A DNA stretch of 12,820 bases from Christiangramia sp. (GTDB lineage: Bacteria; Bacteroidota; Bacteroidia; Flavobacteriales; Flavobacteriaceae), in the NCBI GenBank assembly GCA_024635735.1, contig JAGXII010000216.1, positions 1 to 12,820 of the forward strand, in the 5' to 3' direction. The position numbers were made by a program, and so were the translations under genes. Positions 7,131 to 12,820 of this stretch are shown here, one piece after another (within the stretch, counting starts at the first letter, position 1; every line of letters begins with the position of its first letter). The notes beneath the pieces are model-generated. The model was not told where the DNA came from, searched no databases, and saw only the letters and a list, made by a program, of their open reading frames with translations.

Positions 7131-8474
7131 ATGTCAAAAGACATTCGAATCAAAAGAGGATTAACTCTGCGTTTAGAAGGGGAGGCGGAAAAAGAGCTGG
7201 TCAAAGCTCCGAGATCCAAGACCTACGCAATCAAGCCCCCGGATTTTCATACAGTTGTACCTAAAATGGTCGTAAAAGAAGGAGCAAAAATCCTTGCTGG
7301 TGATGAAATCTTCTATTCAAAATATACAGAACAAATTCGCTTTACTACACCTGTAAGTGGTGTGCTTAAGGAAATTAAAAGAGGAGATAAAAGAAGAATC
7401 CTTGAAATCATTATTGAGGCAGATCCAGAAAATGTTTACCGTGATTTCGGTAAAATGGATGCGGCAAAAGCCGAAGCTAAAGATGTGAAAGAAAGAATTC
7501 TTGAAAGCGGTTGTGGCGCCTTTATTTTTCAAAGGCCTTACGATATTGTTGCAGATCCCAAGGATTCGCCTAAAGCAATCTTTATTTCGGCAGTTACTAC
7601 CGCTCCTCTGGCAGCAGATAAAGGTTTTATCATAAAAGATAAGGTCGCAGCTTTTCAGGAAGGTGTCAATGCCTTGAAAAAGCTAACGCCCGGGAAAGTT
7701 CATGTTTGTGTGGATGATAGTTCTGCTCAATACCTTAAAGATCTTCAGGGTGTTGAACTACATCATGTAAAAGGGCCGCATCCAGCAGGTAATGTGGGTA
7801 TTCAAATCCATAAAATCGATCCTGTAAATCAGGGCGAGCGTGTATGGACGGTTGGAGTTGAAGATGTTGCCATCATAGGTAATGTATTCCTTACCGGTGA
7901 ATATCGTGCAGAGCGAACGGTGGCTATAGTTGGTAGTGAAGCTGAAAACCGCAGATATTATCAGACTTTTATAGGAGCAAATGTTTCTGATTTCATTGGA
8001 GAAGTTTCTGAAGATATCAGGATAATTTCCGGGAATGTTTTAACCGGAACGAAATTATCAAATAATCAGTATATAGGCTTCTTTGATAATGAGGTTACCT
8101 TAATTCCGGAAGGTAATAATTACCGACTATTCGGATGGTTGCCTTTTACCTATAATAATATTCACTCTCATTCTCATACTTCCTTATCCTGGCTGTTCCC
8201 AAATAAAAAGTTCAGACCTACCACCAATCTCCATGGTGAAGAACGTGCTTTGGTAGTAACAGGAGAAATGGAAGAAGTGCTTCCAATGGATGTTTATCCA
8301 ATGCAGCTTATTAAAGCCTGTATGGCCGGAGATATTGAAAAAATGGAAAATCTTGGGATTTATGAAGTGGCCCCGGAAGATTTTGCTACCGTAGAATATA
8401 TTAATACTTCTAAACTCGAAGTTCAGGAAGTTATTAGGTTGGGTCTCGATTTAATGATTACCGAAGTAGGTTAA
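7131..8474 (+). CDS. nqrA: Na+-translocating NADH:quinone reductase subunit A
   Basis: NqrA is the peripheral cytoplasmic subunit of Na+-NQR, which couples NADH oxidation and quinone reduction to Na+ export. The 447-residue protein matches the usual length. It opens with the IRIKRGLTLRLEG segment. A lipoyl/biotinyl-like domain follows, with GAKILAGDEI (51-60) and the TPVSGVLKEIKRGDKRRI signature (73-90), and later HVKGPHPAGN and the RDxxx-free Rossmann/SLBB-like core. There is no signal peptide or membrane span. It is the first gene of nqrABCDEF behind a well-formed promoter, with 13 bases to nqrB. RnfC is the homologous subunit in RNF complexes, but it carries ferredoxin-type Cys motifs absent here, which excludes that reading. 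Confidence 0.97.
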   Translation: MSKDIRIKRGLTLRLEGEAEKELVKAPRSKTYAIKPPDFHTVVPKMVVKEGAKILAGDEIFYSKYTEQIRFTTPVSGVLKEIKRGDKRRILEIIIEADPENVYRDFGKMDAAKAEAKDVKERILESGCGAFIFQRPYDIVADPKDSPKAIFISAVTTAPLAADKGFIIKDKVAAFQEGVNALKKLTPGKVHVCVDDSSAQYLKDLQGVELHHVKGPHPAGNVGIQIHKIDPVNQGERVWTVGVEDVAIIGNVFLTGEYRAERTVAIVGSEAENRRYYQTFIGANVSDFIGEVSEDIRIISGNVLTGTKLSNNQYIGFFDNEVTLIPEGNNYRLFGWLPFTYNNIHSHSHTSLSWLFPNKKFRPTTNLHGEERALVVTGEMEEVLPMDVYPMQLIKACMAGDIEKMENLGIYEVAPEDFATVEYINTSKLEVQEVIRLGLDLMITEVG

Positions 8475-8487
8475 AAGCTGAAGAACT

Positions 8488-9669
8488 ATGGAATGGATTA
8501 GACAAAGATTAGATAAAATTAGAGAGCCTTTTAATAAAGGTAATAAATATGAAAAGTTCGCACCGGCTATAAACGCGCTGGATACTTTCTTATTTACTCC
8601 TAATCATACAACAAAGAAAGGTGCTCACATTCGTGATGCTGTAGATCTGAAGAGAACCATGATTACCGTGGTGCTCGCTTTGGTCCCTGCACTAATTTTT
8701 GGTATGTGGAATGGAGGGTACCAGCACTTTATTCAAACTGGTGAAGAATTTACATTCTGGGATGCTTTTCTTCATGGAGCTTATAAAATCGTACCTATGT
8801 TCGCTGTTTCTTATGCAGTGGGTCTTGGTATTGAATTTGCTTTTGCAATCTTCAGAGGTCATGAGGTAAATGAAGGTTACCTGGTTACAGGTTTACTTAT
8901 TCCTATGATTATGCCAATAGATATTCCGCTTTGGATGGTGGCAATTTCTGTGGTATTTGCAGTAGTTATTGGTAAGGAGGCTTTTGGAGGAACGGGAATG
9001 AATATTCTTAACCCCGCGCTTACCGCCAGGGCTTTTGCGTTTTTCGCATATCCTACCTATATGTCCGGGAATGCAGTTTGGGTAAGTGAAGCTTCTAATG
9101 TTGATGGAATTTCAGGAGAAACTATTTTAGGAAGCCTGGCTCAGGGAAATGAAGTGGCTTACGATACAATGAATATGTTTTCCGGAGTGATTCCTGGGTC
9201 TATAGCTGAAACATCTACTATATGTATCCTTGCAGGAGCACTTCTTCTTATCCTTACTAAAGTGGGCAGCTGGAGAATAATTCTAAGTGGTTTTATCGGA
9301 GCCGCATTAATGGCATTTATTTTTAATTCCTTGCCTGCATTTGGAGTTGAAGGAAACTATCTTACTAATTTCCCATGGTATAATCATCTGTTGATTGGTG
9401 GTCTTGCCTTTGGGATTGTATTTATGGCTACCGATCCGGTTTCAGCCGCGCAAACCTTAAAAGGAAAATGGATCTATGGATTCCTGGTTGGATTCTTCTC
9501 TATAATGATCAGGGTTTTTAACCCTGCATATCCGGAAGGAGTTATGCTAGGTATACTTTTAATGAACGTATTTGCACCAACTATCGATCATTACGTGATC
9601 CAGTCCAGCGTTAAGAAAAGAAAGAAAAGAATTAAAACTGCCACTACACAGGTGGAAACAGCAGTATAG
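8488..9669 (+). CDS. nqrB: Na+-translocating NADH:quinone reductase subunit B
   Basis: NqrB is the large integral membrane subunit and the proposed main route for Na+, and it holds covalent FMN and riboflavin. The 393-residue protein has a soluble N-terminal part (about 1-55) and then about ten hydrophobic spans. Family motifs include HIRDAVDLKRTM (47-58), GKEAFGGTGMNILNPAL (162-178), the FMN-attachment region PGSIAETST (236-244) and FMATDPVSAAQT (312-323). By comparison with NqrB/RnfD, Thr242 is the likely phosphoester-linked FMN site. The residue before the ETS is Ala, where I recall Gly in many homologues. The C-terminal tail is basic (VKKRKKRIK), consistent with a cytoplasmic end. The stop is two bases before the nqrC ATG. 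Confidence 0.97.
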   Translation: MEWIRQRLDKIREPFNKGNKYEKFAPAINALDTFLFTPNHTTKKGAHIRDAVDLKRTMITVVLALVPALIFGMWNGGYQHFIQTGEEFTFWDAFLHGAYKIVPMFAVSYAVGLGIEFAFAIFRGHEVNEGYLVTGLLIPMIMPIDIPLWMVAISVVFAVVIGKEAFGGTGMNILNPALTARAFAFFAYPTYMSGNAVWVSEASNVDGISGETILGSLAQGNEVAYDTMNMFSGVIPGSIAETSTICILAGALLLILTKVGSWRIILSGFIGAALMAFIFNSLPAFGVEGNYLTNFPWYNHLLIGGLAFGIVFMATDPVSAAQTLKGKWIYGFLVGFFSIMIRVFNPAYPEGVMLGILLMNVFAPTIDHYVIQSSVKKRKKRIKTATTQVETAV

Positions 9670-9671
9670 TT

Positions 9672-10445
9672 ATGGAAGAAAAATCAGTAAATAAAACAAA
9701 CACGAACGCCTACACTTTTATGTTTGCGGTGATCATGGTGATAGTAGTTGCCAGCGTACTGGCTTTTACTGCCACTTCTCTTCAGCCCATACAGAATGTG
9801 AATGTACGTGAGGAAAAGATGCAGAATATCCTTGCTACGGTAGGAGTTGATTCTGTTGAGGTAGACGGTCAGAAAGTCGCCCTTAGCCGCGATATGGTAG
9901 AAGAATACTATAATAAGTTCATTACAGAAGCTGTTGCATTAAAGTCAGACGGAAGTGTTGCTGAAGGTGTAAATGCTTTTAAGGTTGATTTGGCGAAAGA
10001 GCTTAATAAGCCGGTTGATGAGCAAATCTATCCATTATACATTGCAGATATAGATGGTTCTAAGTATTATATAGTTCCACTTCGTGGGAAAGGACTTTGG
10101 GATGCCATCTGGGGATATATCTCCCTAAAAGATGACCTGAACACTGTAAAAGGAGCAGTGTTTGATCACAAGGGAGAAACTCCGGGACTTGGAGCTGAAA
10201 TCACCAAAGACTGGTTCCAGCACAGATTTGAGGAAGAAAAAATTTTTGATGCTAATGGAAACCTGATAGGAGTATCTGTTGTAAAAGGTAGCCTTGGGAA
10301 TTCCAATAAAGACGATAACAAAGTTGATGCTATTTCCGGTGCAACCATTACCGGAAGGGGAGTTTCTGATATGATTTCGGAAAGGCTAAAACATTACCTG
10401 CCATACTTCCAGGAACAAAAAGGATTTAAAGTCGCAATTCAGTAA
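9672..10445 (+). CDS. nqrC: Na+-translocating NADH:quinone reductase subunit C
   Basis: NqrC carries the second covalent FMN on a periplasmic domain anchored by one N-terminal membrane helix. That helix is residues about 13-35 here (TFMFAVIMVIVVASVLAF). The flavoprotein domain includes LRGKGLWDAIWGY (137-149), GETPGLGAEI (168-177) and the attachment motif DAISGATITGRG (219-230). Thr225 in SGAT is the expected FMN-phosphoester residue, the same number as in Vibrio cholerae NqrC. Modification would need the flavin transferase ApbE, which is not in this window. The 257-residue length matches the family. It is packed two bases from both nqrB and nqrD. Confidence 0.97.
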   Translation: MEEKSVNKTNTNAYTFMFAVIMVIVVASVLAFTATSLQPIQNVNVREEKMQNILATVGVDSVEVDGQKVALSRDMVEEYYNKFITEAVALKSDGSVAEGVNAFKVDLAKELNKPVDEQIYPLYIADIDGSKYYIVPLRGKGLWDAIWGYISLKDDLNTVKGAVFDHKGETPGLGAEITKDWFQHRFEEEKIFDANGNLIGVSVVKGSLGNSNKDDNKVDAISGATITGRGVSDMISERLKHYLPYFQEQKGFKVAIQ

Positions 10446-10447
10446 TT

Positions 10448-11194
10448 ATGAATAAAGATAAACAACTTACTTCCGAAGAAAAGGAAGCAAAAAAGAAGGA
10501 AATGATCATGTTCTTGTCCAGTTCGGAAGAGAGAGAACATTTCCTGTCTAAAAAGAACCGAAAATTATTATCTGATCCTTTGAATGACAATAATCCTATT
10601 ACCGTGCAGGTATTGGGTATTTGTTCGGCACTGGCGATTACAGTTCAGCTGGAGCCGGCTATTGTTATGGCTATCGCGGTAGTTGCCGTTGTTGCTTTTT
10701 CTAACTTTATTATTTCGCTATTGCGTAATTTGATTCCTAACAGGATCAGGATCATCGTTCAGTTAGTGGTAGTTGCCTCTCTGGTAGTTCTTGTTGACCA
10801 GATTTTAAAGGCATATGCTTACGACGTAAGTAAACAGCTTTCGGTATTCGTTGGATTGATTATTACAAACTGTATCGTAATGGGTCGTCTTGAAGCCTTT
10901 GCTTTGGGTAATGGTCCTTATAAATCTTTCTTAGATGGAATTGGAAACGGAGCGGGTTACGGACTCATTCTTATTATTGTAGCATTTTTTAGAGAGTTAC
11001 TTGGTTCCGGAAAATTATTCGGGTTTGAAGTTCTTGGTCACAGAGCCGCTACCGTTGCAGACTCAACTGGTTTGTATTCCGTTGGATATGAGAATAACGG
11101 GCTGATGTTACTTTCTCCAATGGCATTGATCATTGTGGGGATTATCATCTGGGTTCAGAGAGCTCGTAATCGTAAACTAATTGAAGTAAATTAA
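10448..11194 (+). CDS. nqrD: Na+-translocating NADH:quinone reductase subunit D, with N-terminal extension
   Basis: NqrD is a six-helix membrane subunit that, with NqrE, holds an intramembrane 2Fe-2S cluster in the electron path between NqrF and NqrC. Cys59 (VLGICSALA) and Cys142 (TNCIVMGR) are 83 residues apart, the spacing of Cys29/Cys112 in Vibrio. Other family blocks are IRIIVQ, LVDQILKAY, SKQLSVFVGLIITNC, DGIGNGAGYG and FFRELLGSGKLFG. The protein has 248 residues against about 210 in Vibrio. The extra 30 or so are a highly charged N-terminal segment (about 1-40, many Glu and Lys). The ATG at 10448 is two bases after the nqrC stop, which supports it. Met19 or Met21 are alternative starts that would remove part of the extension. 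The gene ends with tandem stops TAA-TAG. Confidence 0.96.
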   Translation: MNKDKQLTSEEKEAKKKEMIMFLSSSEEREHFLSKKNRKLLSDPLNDNNPITVQVLGICSALAITVQLEPAIVMAIAVVAVVAFSNFIISLLRNLIPNRIRIIVQLVVVASLVVLVDQILKAYAYDVSKQLSVFVGLIITNCIVMGRLEAFALGNGPYKSFLDGIGNGAGYGLILIIVAFFRELLGSGKLFGFEVLGHRAATVADSTGLYSVGYENNGLMLLSPMALIIVGIIIWVQRARNRKLIEVN

Positions 11195-11222
11195 TAGCTC
11201 ACCGGCTAAAAAACATTAAAAA

Positions 11223-11837
11223 ATGGAATTAGTTAACCTATTTGTTAGAAGTATTTTCATCGAAAATATGATATTCGCATATTTTTTGGGAATGTGTTCC
11301 TACCTGGCGGTGTCAAAAACAGTGAAGACAGCAGTTGGTCTTGGTGCAGCAGTAATTTTCGTTTTATTGATTACCGTTCCAATCAACTATTTATTAGACA
11401 CCTATTTATTGCGTCCGGGAGCTTTAAGCTGGCTGGGAGAGCAATACGCCGATATTGACCTTAGCTTTTTAAGTTTTATCATGTTTATCGCAGTAATTGC
11501 GTCTATGGTGCTATTAGTTGAGATGGTGGTAGAGAAATTTGCTCCGGCATTATACGGTGCGTTGGGTATTTTCCTTCCTCTTATTGCTGTGAACTGCGCA
11601 ATCCTTGGTGGTTCTTTGTTTATGCAACAAAAAGATTTCACTGGAATTTCTGAAGCGATAACCTATGGACTTGGTAGTGGAATTGGATGGTTCCTTGCAA
11701 TCCTCGCAATTTCTGCCATTAGAGAAAAGATAGCATACTCAAATGTTCCTGCACCCTTAAAAGGTCTTGGTATTACTTTTATTATTACCGGATTGATGGC
11801 TTTAGGATTCATGAGTTTTATGGGAATTAAATTATAG
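11223..11837 (+). CDS. nqrE: Na+-translocating NADH:quinone reductase subunit E
   Basis: NqrE is the pseudo-symmetric partner of NqrD in the membrane. The 204-residue protein has six hydrophobic spans and the family start LFVRSIFIENMIFAYFLGMCSYLAVSK (split: RSIFIEN at 9-15, FLGMCSYL at 21-28). Cys25 and Cys125 (AVNCAILGG) are the counterparts of Vibrio Cys26 and Cys120, ligands with the NqrD cysteines of the 2Fe-2S cluster. The segment at about 68-80 between the second and third spans appears about six residues longer than in Vibrio, explaining the wider Cys spacing. Also seen are GIFLPLIAVNC and GLGITFIITGLMALGFMSF. It follows nqrD after 28 bases, the largest gap of the operon, and is 15 bases from nqrF. 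Confidence 0.97.
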   Translation: MELVNLFVRSIFIENMIFAYFLGMCSYLAVSKTVKTAVGLGAAVIFVLLITVPINYLLDTYLLRPGALSWLGEQYADIDLSFLSFIMFIAVIASMVLLVEMVVEKFAPALYGALGIFLPLIAVNCAILGGSLFMQQKDFTGISEAITYGLGSGIGWFLAILAISAIREKIAYSNVPAPLKGLGITFIITGLMALGFMSFMGIKL

Positions 11838-11852
11838 TCGAAAAAGAAGATT

Positions 11853-12820
11853 ATGGCAGTTATAATAGCAAGTATTGTAGTATTCTTAGTTCTAATTTTG
11901 TTATTGGTTTCCATACTTTTGGGAGCTAAAGCAAAGCTGGTACCTTCAGGACCGGTAACCATCAATATAAATAATGAAAAAGATATCGAAGTAGGTTCTG
12001 GTGGAACTTTGCTTTCCACTTTAGGAGAGAATAAACTTTTTCTTCCTTCTGCCTGTGGTGGAGGTGGAACCTGTATCCAGTGTAAATGTATAGTAAAAGA
12101 AGGTGGTGGAGCGATTCTTCCTACCGAGGAGCCTAACTTTACGCGAAAGGAAATTGCCGATGGCTGGAGACTTGGTTGCCAGGTGAAGGTTAAGCAGGAC
12201 ATGAAAATTACAATTCCGGAAGAAGTTTTCGGGATTAAAAAATGGGATGCTACCGTTGTTCGTAACTACAACGTAGCTTCATTTATTAAGGAGTTCGTAG
12301 TTCAGATTCCTGAAGACATGAATTATAAGGCGTGTGGATATATTCAAATTGAAGTTCCTAAGTGTGAAGTGAAATTTGAAGATATGGATATTACTGCTCA
12401 CCCTGAAGAACATGAAACTCCTGATAAATTCCAGGCCGAGTGGGATAAATTTAAATTATGGCCACTTGTAATGAAGAATCCTGAAACTGTGGAAAGAGCC
12501 TACTCAATGGCTTCTTATCCTGCTGAAGGACGTGAGATCATGCTAAATGTACGTATTGCTACCCCGCCATGGGATAGAGCAAAAGACGGCTGGATGAATG
12601 TTAATCCAGGTGTGGCTTCTTCGTATATCTTCAGTTTGAAAAAAGGAGATAAGTGTATCATTTCAGGACCTTATGGTGAATTCTTTATCAATGAGAGCGA
12701 TTCAGAAATGCTTTATGTTGGTGGTGGAGCTGGAATGGCACCAATGAGATCTCACCTGTATCACCTTTTCAGAACCTTGAAGACCGGTAGAAAAGTAACC
12801 TATTGGTATGGTGGTAGGTC
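11853..12820 (+). CDS. nqrF: Na+-translocating NADH:quinone reductase subunit F, C-terminus outside window
   Basis: NqrF is the electron-input subunit: it oxidises NADH via FAD and passes electrons to its own 2Fe-2S cluster. Only the first 322 codons are present, of about 410 expected. An N-terminal membrane helix (about 2-24) is followed by a plant-type ferredoxin domain. The cluster cysteines are Cys68, Cys74 and Cys77 in CGGGGTCIQC, with the fourth at Cys109 (LGC). The ferredoxin-reductase part has the FAD motif RAYSMAS (215-221), the GPYGEF segment (272-277) and the NADH-binding GGGAGMAP (290-297), then YWYGGRS at the edge. The start is the ATG at 11853, behind a purine-rich AAAAAGAAGA, 15 bases after nqrE. 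Frame and motifs show no damage; the truncation is only the window boundary. Confidence 0.97.
   Translation, partial: MAVIIASIVVFLVLILLLVSILLGAKAKLVPSGPVTININNEKDIEVGSGGTLLSTLGENKLFLPSACGGGGTCIQCKCIVKEGGGAILPTEEPNFTRKEIADGWRLGCQVKVKQDMKITIPEEVFGIKKWDATVVRNYNVASFIKEFVVQIPEDMNYKACGYIQIEVPKCEVKFEDMDITAHPEEHETPDKFQAEWDKFKLWPLVMKNPETVERAYSMASYPAEGREIMLNVRIATPPWDRAKDGWMNVNPGVASSYIFSLKKGDKCIISGPYGEFFINESDSEMLYVGGGAGMAPMRSHLYHLFRTLKTGRKVTYWYGGR

Noticed and set aside
7317..7532. Minus-strand ORF of 71 codons inside nqrA
   Set aside because: It is antisense to conserved NqrA coding sequence, with a low-complexity Phe/Ser/Lys product.
11663..12202. Minus-strand ORF of 179 codons across the nqrE-nqrF junction
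   Set aside because: It is the longest shadow here, but it spans two genes with intact cofactor motifs on the plus strand and encodes nothing recognisable.
1..12820. Mobile element, CRISPR array, toxin-antitoxin, tRNA or defence island
   Set aside because: No direct-repeat arrays, terminal inverted repeats, transposase or integrase frames, or tRNA-like cloverleaf were seen. All long frames belong to recognisable housekeeping, envelope or surface-protein families.

Overview
The window looks like ordinary core chromosome of a marine-type member of the Flavobacteriaceae (Bacteroidota). The evidence is an AT-rich sequence, A-rich translation leaders without clear Shine-Dalgarno sites, Bacteroidota-style TAnnTTTG promoter boxes, a type IX secretion (T9SS) plug protein, a DUF3667 protein and a sodium-pumping Nqr operon. 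The proteins resemble those of Gramella/Christiangramia/Salegentibacter relatives. That placement rests on remembered family sequences, not on a search.

Left edge (1-1450, minus strand): the first 483 codons of a large secreted, modular, cysteine-paired Ig-like protein, probably an adhesin or cell-surface protein. It runs off the window. Next come a 286-base intergenic stretch with a strong intrinsic terminator (1684-1715) and pruA (minus), a 547-residue L-glutamate gamma-semialdehyde dehydrogenase of proline catabolism.

Middle (3519-6970): a plus-strand NRDE/TANGO2-family gene converges on, and overlaps by 16 bases, a minus-strand unit of three genes. In transcription order these are a T9SS plug-family (DUF5103) protein, a DUF3667 zinc-ribbon membrane protein and ApaG, with 17-base and 1-base junctions.

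Right half (7131-12820): nqrABCDEF, tightly packed on the plus strand, encodes the Na+-translocating NADH:quinone reductase. The complex oxidises NADH, reduces quinone and exports Na+. Visible cofactor residues include the FMN threonines in NqrB and NqrC, the membrane 2Fe-2S cysteines in NqrD and NqrE, and the 2Fe-2S, FAD and NADH motifs in NqrF. nqrF is cut by the window edge. A well-formed promoter (TTG, 22-base spacer, TAAATTTG) precedes nqrA and diverges from a promoter-like box for the T9SS-plug unit.

I found no CRISPR array, insertion sequence, tRNA, rRNA, prophage or defence system, and nothing that I would call a new system. The points most worth a second look are the two-class, regularly cysteine-paired module array at the left edge, the plug-DUF3667-apaG linkage, and an approximately 30-residue N-terminal extension of NqrD.
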